From an uncultured Parasphingopyxis sp. (lineage in GTDB: Bacteria > Pseudomonadota > Alphaproteobacteria > Sphingomonadales > Sphingomonadaceae): a stretch of DNA of 7,845 nt. The position numbers were made by a program, and so were the translations under genes. The notes beneath the pieces were generated by a model. The model worked only from the letters and a program-made list of their open reading frames with translations. It made no database searches and had not been told where the DNA came from. The stretch covers positions 1 to 7,845 of the forward strand of contig CAJQMX010000007.1 in NCBI GenBank assembly GCA_905479515.1, written 5' to 3'. Below, in pieces: positions 1-6,063 of the stretch. The stretch's first letter is position 1, and every line of letters starts with the position of its first letter.

Positions 1-411
1 TTCTATTACGGCATGGACCGCGACTGTCAGGCCTGGGAACCGGGCGGCGATGAATTTCTCTCCTCCGCGATGATCGAGGCGCTGTGCATGCGCACTATTC
101 TGGGCAAGGCGGATTTCGGCGAATGGTTTGCCGCATTCCTGCCGCGCCTCGATATCGGTCAGCCGGTTAGTCTGTTCACCCCAGCTGTGCCGTCCGACCG
201 TAGCGACGGCAAGATCGCCCATCTCGACGGTTGCAATCTCAGCCGGGCCTGGTGCTGGCGCAGCATCGCCGATGCGCTACCCGAAAACGGTGCCGCGCAG
301 GCGCATGAACTGGCCGAGCGGCATCTGGCGGCAAGCCTGTCCCATGTCGAAGGCGATTATATGGGCGAGCATTGGCTGGCGAGTTTCGCCGTGCTGGCGC
401 TGATGGCTTAG
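1..411 (+). CDS. DUF2891 family protein, 3' end only (5' end outside the window)
   Basis: The reading frame is open from base 1, four codons before the first in-window ATG at 13, and ends at TAG 409-411, so 136 C-terminal residues are present. The text matches my memory of the C-terminal half of DUF2891 proteins, which have about 340 residues and unknown biochemical function. The recognisable order is YGMDRDCQAWEPGGDEFLS near the start, then the WFAAFLP block, then SDRSDGKIAHLDGCNLSRAW, and the ending HVEGDYMGEHWLASFAVLAL. The Trp-, His- and Asp-rich pattern suggests an alpha/alpha-barrel glycosidase-like fold, but that is inference. No signal peptide can be judged because the N-terminus is missing. 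It converges on the - strand gene at 507-1049 across 95 bp. Base composition is GC-rich, like the core genes here. Confidence 0.88.
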   Translation, partial: FYYGMDRDCQAWEPGGDEFLSSAMIEALCMRTILGKADFGEWFAAFLPRLDIGQPVSLFTPAVPSDRSDGKIAHLDGCNLSRAWCWRSIADALPENGAAQAHELAERHLAASLSHVEGDYMGEHWLASFAVLALMA

Positions 412-506
412 CCGGTTTTTGTACCGGGGAGAAAGCGCGGGTGATGATTTTAATGGGATATCCGCTTTGGGTGGAAATCAGTCTTGGGAGTTTTCACTAA
501 GTTCCT

Positions 507-1049
507 TCACTCTCGTTGACCCCACGTCGTGTTAAACCGATCATGACATTCCAGCATCTCCCCATCATCATCGCGAACTTCGACAACCTGATGAACAGTC
601 GCCATATCGCCGCCGTAGTACAGAGCGGGAAAGGTTGAGTGAATAACGGGAGCGCCGAAGTCTATGATCCCCACCAGACAAATCCCTCTAGATGCCAAGG
701 AAGTGATCGCCCGTCGGTAGATGTCAGCCGATGCATCAGGAGGTAGTTGTACAATTATGTATGATTCAGAGCCGTACTCGAATTGCGATTCAGGATCATT
801 GCCAACGAGATATGGCTCAAGTTCGTCAATGACATTCCCATTCTCTATCCATTGCTCATTAATCGCATCAAAGGAGGGAATACCATCTGCGTTATTGTTA
901 TCAAACACCATGCCATTTTTGTTATACGCCAATAGAAATTCGTGAGTTTCATGTGATGTATAATTGACTAAGAATATTATGTTCGCAATGACTGCCGCCG
1001 CGAGCGCAATTAGCAGCACTCTTCGTCTTACCAGATGTGTTCGCGTCAT
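507..1049 (-). CDS. Hypothetical membrane-anchored protein of 180 aa, AT-rich orphan
   Basis: I do not recognise this gene with confidence. The start is the ATG whose complement lies at 1047-1049; the stop is TGA at 509-507. No strong Shine-Dalgarno is visible upstream. The N-terminus has a basic stretch (RRR, residues 8-10) followed by a hydrophobic segment at about residues 11-28. This predicts a single-pass inner-membrane anchor or uncleaved signal with the remaining ~150 residues in the periplasm. The soluble part is acidic and Asn-rich at residues 43-85. Residues 96-130 (SYIIVQLPPDASADIYRRAI onward, ending in GIID) have the beta-alpha-beta rhythm seen in ExbD/TolR periplasmic domains, but the similarity is weak and the anchor is not ExbD-like in sequence. 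Cysteines lie at residues 124 and 168. Its composition differs sharply from its neighbours: I count 23 G+C in bases 841-900. That suggests transfer or weak selection. Confidence 0.68.
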   Translation of the reverse strand: MTRTHLVRRRVLLIALAAAVIANIIFLVNYTSHETHEFLLAYNKNGMVFDNNNADGIPSFDAINEQWIENGNVIDELEPYLVGNDPESQFEYGSESYIIVQLPPDASADIYRRAITSLASRGICLVGIIDFGAPVIHSTFPALYYGGDMATVHQVVEVRDDDGEMLECHDRFNTTWGQRE

Positions 1050-1092
1050 TTGGCTAGTTTGCTATAGACCGTGAATGTCCGCAATGGTGCGA

Positions 1093-1121
1093 AAGCAGAT
1101 TCTGAACTTGAATACTGTCAA
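1093..1121 (-). promoter_or_regulatory. Possible sigma70-type promoter for the 180-aa gene
   Basis: Reading the - strand towards the gene, a perfect TTGACA lies at 1121-1116. Seventeen bases further on is CTGCTT (1098-1093), a poor -10 match. This leaves a leader of roughly 35-40 bases. Only the -35 element is convincing. The element lies immediately beside the palindromic repeat at 1126-1210, so the repeat could separate this promoter from read-through out of the upstream ABC-F gene. Confidence 0.25.
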
Positions 1122-1125
1122 ACGC

Positions 1126-1210
1126 CGTCATGCCGGACTTGATCCGGCATCGAGTACCAAGAACGAAATCATCTGCCCGTTCTGGATCCCGGATCAAGTC
1201 CGGGGTGACG
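1126..1210. repeat. Dispersed palindromic repeat (REP-like), 85 bp
   Basis: Two 26-base arms (1126-1151 and 1185-1210) are inverted copies of each other with 23 of 26 positions matching, separated by a 33-base centre. Both begin with CGTCA on their outer side, and each holds the self-complementary core CCGGACTTGATCCGG. Each arm can therefore fold by itself, or the two can pair into one long stem. From general knowledge, units of this type are scattered through intergenic regions of many sphingomonad and other alphaproteobacterial genomes, and they give spurious short ORFs reading HAGLDPAS or WIPDQVRGDE. The right arm ends 8 bases from the ABC-F stop codon (1219-1221). The transcript of that gene therefore ends in this structure, which may protect its 3' end or help stop transcription. 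There is no T-tract. Confidence 0.85.
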
Positions 1211-1218
1211 AATGGGGA

Positions 1219-3093
1219 TTAGCTCGCCGCTTCCAATATTTCCAAAGCTGCCGCCCATGCGTCTTCCTGCTCGGCAATCTTTTCGTCCAGCGTCGCGCGC
1301 TTCACCATCAGTTCGGTCATCGTCAACTTGGCCAGGTCGCCCTTGGCCTCGGCCGGCGCGAACATCGCATGGTCAATGGCGGAGCGATCCTTTTCCAGTT
1401 TGGCGACCAGCGCTTCGGCGTCTTTCGCAGTCTTGCGCAGTTCCTGCGTTTTCTTGCGGGCCTCGGCGGCTTCCTTGCGGGCCTGTTTCGCGTTTTTCCG
1501 TGAGCCGGATTTCGCCTCAACGCCCGGATCATTCTTGCGCAGAACAAAATCGGTATAATCGTCGATCGAGCCGTCATATTCGGTGGCCGTGCCATCATCG
1601 ATCAGGATCAACCGGTCGGCTGTAAGCTCCAGCATATGCCGGTCATGGCTGACGATAACGACGGCGCCGGAATAATCGTTCAGCGCCTGCACGAGCGCTT
1701 CGCGGGCATCGACGTCGAGATGGTTTGTCGGCTCATCGAGGATCAGCAGGTGAGGGGCATCGCGCGTGATCAGTGCCAATGCGAGCCGGGCGCGTTCTCC
1801 GCCGGAGAGCTTGCGCACTTCCATCATCGCCTTGTCGCCCGAAAAGCCGAACCGGCCGAGCTGCGCGCGCACCGCGCCGGGTTTCGCGTTGGGCATGGCG
1901 CGGGTCATATGGTCGACCGGACTGTCGCTGCCATCCAGTTCCTCAACCTGATACTGGGTGAAATAGCCGACCCGGGTCTTGCCTGAAACGGCAACTTCGC
2001 CGCCCATCGGCTCAAGCTGACCGGCGATCAAACGCGCGAGCGTCGTCTTGCCGTTGCCATTGCGGCCGAGAAAGGCGACCCGGTCTTCAGGATCGATCCG
2101 CAGCGACAGGCGCGAGAGAATCGGCTTGCCTTCTTCATAGCCGACGGACGCATCGTCGAGCAGGATCATCGGCGGTTTCATTTCGCCCGGGCTCGGGAAA
2201 CCGAACACGAGCGTGGGATCTTCAACGGCCGCCTCGACCGGAGACATGCGGGCCAGCGCCTTCATCCGGCTCTGCGCCTGTTTTGCGGCATGGGCCTTGG
2301 CCCGCCAGCGATCGACAAAGGCCTGCAGCTTGTCACGCTCGGCCAATTGCTTGGCGCGAATGCCCGCCGCTTGGGCTGCCTGTTCAGCGCTTTGCCGTTC
2401 AAACGCATCATAGCTGCCCGGATAGAGCTTGGTCTTGCCGCCTTTGATATGCAGAATATGGTCGACGACCTTGTTCAACAGATCGCGCTCATGGCTGATG
2501 ACGAGCATGGTGCCGCGATAGTCACGCAGGAAATTCTCCAGCCATAGCGTCGCTTCGAGATCGAGATGGTTCGAAGGCTCATCGAGCATCAGCATATCGG
2601 GTTCGACGAACAGCAGGGCCGCAAGCGCGACGCGCATGCGCCACCCGCCGGAAAAGCTTTCCAGTGGCCGCGCCTGCATTTCCTCATCGAAACCAAGGCC
2701 GCTCAGGATGCGGGCCGCGCGTGCCGGCTCGGCATGGGCATCCATCGCATTCAGCCGCTCATGGATATCGCTAATGCGCTGCGGGTCGGTTGCCTCTTCG
2801 GCCTCCGCGATCAGGGCCTCACGCTCCTCATTGGCGGCAAGAACGGTGTCGAGCGGAGATTGCTGGCCGGCAGGGGCCTCCTGCGCCAGATAGCCGATCC
2901 GCGTGTCTTTCGGCATGTCGACCGAGCCGTCATCATGGTCAAGCTGGCCGGTCAGCGCGCGCATAAGGGTTGATTTGCCAGCGCCATTGCGCCCGATCAG
3001 CCCGATCTTCGCGCCGGGGGGAAGCGCAGCCGTCGCGCCGTCGAGAATCACGGTGCCGCCAAGGCGCACTTTAATGTTGCTGAAATTGATCAT
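1219..3093 (-). CDS. yheS: ABC-F family ATPase, YheS-type ribosome-associated factor
   Basis: This 624-aa protein has two fused ABC ATPase domains and no transmembrane segment, as in ABC-F proteins, which bind the ribosomal E-site region and act on stalled or specialised translation. Domain 1 has Walker A GRNGAGKST (34-42), Q-loop Q71, signature SFSGGWRMR (146-154), Walker B with catalytic E172 in DEPSNHLD, and switch H201. An arm and P-site-tRNA-interaction linker spans about 205-300 and carries RWRAKAHAAKQAQSRMKAL. Domain 2 has Walker A GRNGNGKTT (343-351), signature LSGGE (429-433), E454 in DEPTNHLD and H483. A charged coiled-coil C-terminal extension covers 525-620. Length, FSGGWRMR, KAKQAQSR-like linker and the C-terminal coil all match E. 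coli YheS (637 aa) better than Uup or EttA. The start has only a weak Shine-Dalgarno (AGGCGG). It is divergent from the helicase gene. The YheS subfamily call is firm; the exact physiological role is not. Confidence 0.95.
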   Translation of the reverse strand: MINFSNIKVRLGGTVILDGATAALPPGAKIGLIGRNGAGKSTLMRALTGQLDHDDGSVDMPKDTRIGYLAQEAPAGQQSPLDTVLAANEEREALIAEAEEATDPQRISDIHERLNAMDAHAEPARAARILSGLGFDEEMQARPLESFSGGWRMRVALAALLFVEPDMLMLDEPSNHLDLEATLWLENFLRDYRGTMLVISHERDLLNKVVDHILHIKGGKTKLYPGSYDAFERQSAEQAAQAAGIRAKQLAERDKLQAFVDRWRAKAHAAKQAQSRMKALARMSPVEAAVEDPTLVFGFPSPGEMKPPMILLDDASVGYEEGKPILSRLSLRIDPEDRVAFLGRNGNGKTTLARLIAGQLEPMGGEVAVSGKTRVGYFTQYQVEELDGSDSPVDHMTRAMPNAKPGAVRAQLGRFGFSGDKAMMEVRKLSGGERARLALALITRDAPHLLILDEPTNHLDVDAREALVQALNDYSGAVVIVSHDRHMLELTADRLILIDDGTATEYDGSIDDYTDFVLRKNDPGVEAKSGSRKNAKQARKEAAEARKKTQELRKTAKDAEALVAKLEKDRSAIDHAMFAPAEAKGDLAKLTMTELMVKRATLDEKIAEQEDAWAAALEILEAAS

Positions 3094-3208
3094 CGGGGCG
3101 CCGCCTATAGAGAAATTGGGCGTCTGGCCACAAGGCTATGCCGCAAAGTGCAATGCTGCATATGCAAATAAAGCTTGCGCCTGGCGGGAAACGGGCCAAG
3201 GGGGCGGC
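3094..3208. promoter_or_regulatory. Divergent intergenic promoter region between ABC-F and helicase genes
   Basis: These 115 bases must hold the promoters of both divergent genes. For the ABC-F gene, the - strand shows TTGTGG (3133-3128), a 17-base spacer and CTATAG (3110-3105). That would start RNA only about 5 bases before the ATG, giving an almost leaderless mRNA and fitting the poor Shine-Dalgarno there. For the helicase I see an AT-rich patch (about 3160-3174) but no clear -35/-10 pair. The helicase ATG at 3209 is preceded by AAGGGGG at 3198-3204, with a 4-base spacer. Confidence 0.35.
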
Positions 3209-4957
3209 ATGCCCTTTTCAAAACTGCCTCCTTTGCTCGCCGAAGCGCTTGCTGCGCGCGACTATGTCACACCCACACCGGTCCAGGCCGCTGTCCTTGA
3301 ACCCGAAGCGGAAGGCCGCGATTTGATCGTGTCCGCGCAGACCGGCTCGGGCAAGACGGTTGCCTTTGGCCTCGCCATGGCTCCGCTGCTCCTCGATGAG
3401 GAGGGCAGGGTTGCGCAAACCCGCGTGCCTTTGGCGCTCGCCATCGCGCCAACGCGTGAGCTGGCCCTGCAGGTCAGCCGTGAACTGATGTGGCTCTATG
3501 GCAAGTCAGGCGCACGGATCGCGACCTGTGTAGGCGGTATGGACGCTTCCAAGGAACGCCGTGCGCTCAACCAGGGCGCGCATATCGTTGTCGGTACACC
3601 GGGCCGTCTGCGTGATCATCTGGAGCGGGGCGCGCTCAGCCTCACCGGGCTATGTGCGGTCGTGCTCGATGAAGCTGATGAAATGCTCGACATGGGCTTT
3701 CGCGAGGATCTCGAGGAAATTCTCGACGCAACGCCGAAGGAACGCCGGACCTTGATGTTCTCGGCAACCATTCCCAAGCCGATTCTCAATCTCGCCAAAC
3801 GCTATCAGCGCGATGCCTTGCGTATCTCCACCGTCGGTGAAGATCGTGGCCATGGCGATATCAGCTATCAGGCGATGGTTGTTGCCCCGGCCGATATCGA
3901 GAATGCCGCGGTCAATCTGCTGCGTTTCCATGAAGCGGAATCGGCCATGCTGTTCTGCGGAACGCGCGATGCTGTCCGTCATCTCCATGCCAGCCTGATC
4001 GAGCGCGGCTTTTCTGCCGTCGCCTTGTCCGGTGAACATAGCCAGAGCGAGCGCAATCAGGCGATGCAGGCGCTGCGCGACAAGCGCGCCCGGGTCTGCG
4101 TGGCCACTGATGTTGCCGCGCGCGGCCTCGATCTGCCGACGCTGAGCCTTGTTATCCATGTCGAAACGCCGCGTGATGCGCAGGCGCTTCAGCATCGCTC
4201 CGGTCGCACAGGCCGGGCGGGCAAGAAAGGCACGGCAGTACTGATCGTGCCGTATCAGCGGCGCAAGCGTGTCGAATCGATGCTGCGCGGCGCGAAAATT
4301 CCGGTCGACTGGATTGATCCACCAACGCCCGAATCCATCCGCGCCAATGATCGCGAGCGGCTCGTTGCACAATTGCTCGAACCGGTAACCGCCGATGAGG
4401 AAGATCGCGCACTCGCTGAACGCCTGCTGGCCGAGCGCAGCGCTGAAGATATCGCTGTCGCACTGGTGCAGGCGCACCGGGCGAAGATGCCGGTTGCCGA
4501 AGAGATGCTCGGCAAATCCAAAAAGCCGGACAACCATCGCGATGCACCGCGTCCGGGTTTTGAGAATACCGTCTGGTTCCGGATGAGCATTGGCCGCAAG
4601 CATAATGCAGAGCCGCGCTGGCTGTTGCCGCTGCTGTGTCGCCGCGGCCATGTGACCAAGGACGAAGTCGGCGCAATCCGCATCCTGCCGGGCGAAACCT
4701 TTTTTGAGGTGAAGCAGGAAGCGGCCGAGAAATTCGCCGCCGCGCTCAAGCGCACAGTGGCCAGCGAAGATGGCGAGCATGGCGAAGAAGACAATATCGC
4801 GATTGTTCCGTCCGCCGGGCCTCCGCCTGATCGCGGAAACCGGCGCAATCATCGCAGCGGCGGGCCGGGTGCGCCGCGCCACAAGCCAAAACCCTATCAG
4901 GGTAAAAACAAGGGCAAGGGCAAGAACAAGGGCAAGCCGAACCGCAATCGGCCTTGA
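3209..4957 (+). CDS. DEAD-box ATP-dependent RNA helicase with C-terminal DbpA-type RNA-binding domain
   Basis: This 582-aa cytoplasmic RNA helicase carries all core motifs. They are Q-motif TPTPVQ (21-26), motif I AQTGSGKT (43-50), Ia PTREL (81-85), Ib TPGR (130-133), II DEAD (154-157), III SAT (185-187), V ATDVAARGLD (299-308) and VI HRSGRTGRAG (329-338). Residues about 454-515 (WFRMSIGRKHNAEPRWLLPL onward) form a DbpA/CsdA-type RRM. In DbpA that domain recognises 23S rRNA, so a role in ribosome assembly or structured-RNA remodelling is likely. The tail (about 540-582) is basic low-complexity with KGKNKGK repeats, a nonspecific RNA-binding feature. I chose ATG 3209, because the open frame extends upstream to 2903 but would overlap the ABC-F coding region and add residues with no helicase similarity; AAGGGGG lies just upstream. 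Whether it corresponds to DeaD/CsdA or DbpA functionally cannot be told. Confidence 0.95.
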   Translation: MPFSKLPPLLAEALAARDYVTPTPVQAAVLEPEAEGRDLIVSAQTGSGKTVAFGLAMAPLLLDEEGRVAQTRVPLALAIAPTRELALQVSRELMWLYGKSGARIATCVGGMDASKERRALNQGAHIVVGTPGRLRDHLERGALSLTGLCAVVLDEADEMLDMGFREDLEEILDATPKERRTLMFSATIPKPILNLAKRYQRDALRISTVGEDRGHGDISYQAMVVAPADIENAAVNLLRFHEAESAMLFCGTRDAVRHLHASLIERGFSAVALSGEHSQSERNQAMQALRDKRARVCVATDVAARGLDLPTLSLVIHVETPRDAQALQHRSGRTGRAGKKGTAVLIVPYQRRKRVESMLRGAKIPVDWIDPPTPESIRANDRERLVAQLLEPVTADEEDRALAERLLAERSAEDIAVALVQAHRAKMPVAEEMLGKSKKPDNHRDAPRPGFENTVWFRMSIGRKHNAEPRWLLPLLCRRGHVTKDEVGAIRILPGETFFEVKQEAAEKFAAALKRTVASEDGEHGEEDNIAIVPSAGPPPDRGNRRNHRSGGPGAPRHKPKPYQGKNKGKGKNKGKPNRNRP

Positions 4958-4964
4958 CGCGATA

Positions 4965-5026
4965 GCGCCAGCCCGTTTCTCCGCATGATCGGTTCGCTTC
5001 CCTTGTCGATCGAGAAGGGCTAGCGC
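4965..5026 (+). promoter_or_regulatory. Inverted repeats between helicase and spermidine-synthase-like genes
   Basis: GCGCCAGCCC (4965-4974) can pair with GGGCTAGCGC (5017-5026), 9 of 10 Watson-Crick plus one wobble. Nested inside is a 20-base near-palindrome at 5000-5019 (CCCTTGTCGATCGAGAAGGG, one mismatched pair). The AAGGG arm (5015-5019) is the only Shine-Dalgarno-like sequence ahead of the ATG at 5033, at a long spacing of 13 bases. The structure could end helicase transcription, though there is no T-tract, or it could mask the ribosome binding site. The function is inferred; only the complementarity is seen. Confidence 0.35.
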
Positions 5027-5032
5027 GCTGTC

Positions 5033-5701
5033 ATGCTGCCCCGGATATTGATCGATACAGCTGAAACCCCGGATGGTGCCACTCTGCGACTCATGCAGCG
5101 TGGCGACGAATTCTCGATCATGCTCGGCGCGAACGAGCTTATGAACAGCCGTCTCAGCGGCTCCGAAAAGGCACTGGCCACGATGAGCGTGGCGCGCCTA
5201 GCATACAAATCCCGCCCGCATCTGCTGATAGGCGGGCTTGGTATGGGATTCACGCTACGGGCGGCGCTGCACGTACTTGGCCCGGATGCGCGGCTGACCG
5301 TCGCCGAACTTATCCCCGAAGTTGTTGATTGGGCGCGCGGACCAATGGCCCATATTTTCAAGGACTGCCTGGATGATCCCCGCGTTGATCTGCAGGTGGC
5401 CGATGTTGCGGGGCTGATCCGCGCTGCCAATGGGGAATATGACGCGATCCTGCTCGATGTCGATAATGGCCCGGATGGCCTGACCCATGAAAGCAATGAC
5501 CGCCTTTACGACCGAAGGGGCCTCGGTTCGGCCAAGGCAGCACTGCGCCCGGGCGGCGTATTGGCGATCTGGTCAGCCGCGACGGACCCGCGCTTTGCGA
5601 ACCGCCTGAAGAGCGCAGGCTTCTCCATCGAAGAAGTCCGCGTACGCGCCACGAGCGGCGGTCGCGGCGCCCATCATATCATCTGGTTTGCCAAAGCCTG
5701 A
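5033..5701 (+). CDS. Spermidine-synthase-like protein (Rossmann methyltransferase fold)
   Basis: This 222-aa protein resembles spermidine/spermine-synthase-like proteins that are common in alphaproteobacteria and usually lack a proven substrate. The fold markers are the nucleotide-binding glycine loop IGGLGMG (66-72, equivalent to GGGDGG in SpeE), the acidic end of strand 2 (VAEL, 90-93), DVAGLI (124-129), and the strand-4 motif DAILLDVDNGPDG (137-149), where SpeE carries its catalytic Asp. RPGGVLAIWS (172-181) closes the core. The N-terminal tetramerisation beta-domain of true SpeE is reduced to about 60 residues, and the total is shorter than SpeE (about 290 aa), so a polyamine-synthase activity should not be assumed. 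In frame, a TAG at 5021-5023 precedes the ATG, which fixes the start at 5033. The sequence MLPR followed by GANELMNSRLSGSE is characteristic of this subfamily as I remember it. It lies 75 bp after the helicase, on the same strand. Confidence 0.88.
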   Translation: MLPRILIDTAETPDGATLRLMQRGDEFSIMLGANELMNSRLSGSEKALATMSVARLAYKSRPHLLIGGLGMGFTLRAALHVLGPDARLTVAELIPEVVDWARGPMAHIFKDCLDDPRVDLQVADVAGLIRAANGEYDAILLDVDNGPDGLTHESNDRLYDRRGLGSAKAALRPGGVLAIWSAATDPRFANRLKSAGFSIEEVRVRATSGGRGAHHIIWFAKA

Positions 5702-5728
5702 AAAATCGGGTGCGGATCGTCATCAAGA

Positions 5729-5754
5729 AGAGGTGGAGGTGTGAACACCCCTCT
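5729..5754 (+). terminator. Hairpin after the spermidine-synthase-like gene, possible terminator
   Basis: GGTG (5738-5741) pairs with CACC (5746-5749) around the loop TGAA. The stem continues with AGAGG (5729-5733) against CCTCT (5750-5754) across a 4-base bulge. It lies 28 bases after the stop codon. No run of T follows, so it may only be a transcript-end stabiliser. Confidence 0.35.
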
Positions 5755-5772
5755 GATCACCCGTCTCTAAGG

Positions 5773-5800
5773 GTAGATTCCCTGATATCAGGAAATCTAC
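5773..5800. repeat. 28-base near-perfect palindrome
   Basis: The two 14-base halves (GTAGATTCCCTGAT and ATCAGGAAATCTAC) are inverted copies, with 13 of 14 pairs matching and no spacer at the centre. The centre GATATC with flanking CCT/AGG could be a dimer-binding operator or a recombination-related site. Part of it (TCCCTGATAT, 5779-5788) recurs in inverted orientation at 5916-5925 (ATATCAGGGA). Confidence 0.75.
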
Positions 5801-5881
5801 AGGGAAAATATCAAATTCAAGTAAAATTCCGAACCTGAGGCCCTTCTCAACCCCGCGGATACGAGGCATTCTTCAAGCAAA

Positions 5882-5925
5882 TTCCCTACTCGCGAAACAG
5901 GGTATAAATTTGGCCATATCAGGGA
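5882..5925. repeat. Inverted CCCT/AGGG words forming hairpin-like elements
   Basis: TTCCCTA (5882-5888) faces CAGGGTA (5898-5904), with CCCT (5884-5887) able to pair with AGGG (5899-5902). ATATCAGGGA follows at 5916-5925. Together with TTCCCTG at 5778-5784 and CAGGGAA at 5800-5806, this gives five related words in about 150 bases. From memory they resemble the scattered TTCCCTG/CAGGGAA elements near accessory regions of other alphaproteobacteria; I cannot verify that here. Confidence 0.45.
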
Positions 5926-6030
5926 TGAAAATCGAGACCGCTGGGAACAACCGCCGTACGCTTACGGAGTGGCTTTCGAACCTTCATTTTAAAAGCTAAG
6001 TATAGGAGAAAGGTTTCGAGAACCGGTGCA

Positions 6031-6047
6031 TCGACAATTTCTCGACA
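6031..6047 (+). promoter_or_regulatory. TCGACA direct repeat before the nuclease operon, possible operator
   Basis: TCGACA occurs at 6031-6036 and again at 6042-6047, an 11-base phase that puts both copies on one face of the helix. They end 3 bases before the strong Shine-Dalgarno AGGGAGG (6051-6057). A regulator bound here would sit in the 5' leader of the operon. No good -35/-10 pair is visible nearby. Confidence 0.3.
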
Positions 6048-6063
6048 TTAAGGGAGGGCCGAC

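Larger units (their letters stand above)
5702..6063. other. AT-rich gene-free stretch at the border between core and accessory genes
   Basis: No ORF here looks coding. The composition drops at this point: I count 23 G+C in bases 5761-5820, against 44 in 4081-4140 of the helicase gene. It contains a GC-rich hairpin after the preceding gene, a 28-base palindrome, several CCCTG/CAGGG words in both orientations, a TATAAA at 5903-5908 without a matching -35, and a direct repeat before the next gene. No tRNA, integrase or clear attachment site is visible. It most likely holds the promoter of the nuclease operon and marks the edge of inserted DNA, but that is inference. Confidence 0.6.

Noticed and set aside
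412..427. Short hairpin CCGGT/ACCGG after the DUF2891 stop codon
   Set aside because: Only 5 base pairs and no following T-tract; the T-run is in the loop, so it does not look like an intrinsic terminator.
1075..1503. + strand ORF of 142 codons reading through the palindromic repeat
   Set aside because: The HAGLDPAS and WIPDQVRGDE text is the translated repeat, and the remainder is antisense to the ABC-F gene.
2903..3208. Upstream in-frame extension of the helicase
   Set aside because: It overlaps the ABC-F coding region in antisense and adds 102 residues without helicase similarity; ATG 3209 has an AAGGGGG just upstream.
3650..4882. Long - strand ORF of 410 codons
   Set aside because: It is fully antisense to the helicase gene, whose motifs are all intact. 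Its translation shows no recognisable family, and long antisense frames are expected in GC-rich coding DNA.
5903..5908. TATAAA as a -10 element for the nuclease operon
   Set aside because: No acceptable -35 lies 16-18 bases upstream; an isolated AT-rich hexamer in AT-rich DNA is weak evidence.
5945..5959. GAAC-N7-GTAC, resembling an alphaproteobacterial LexA box (GAAC-N7-GAAC)
   Set aside because: One of eight key bases is wrong and no promoter elements flank it. Such a match is expected by chance often enough that I do not annotate it.
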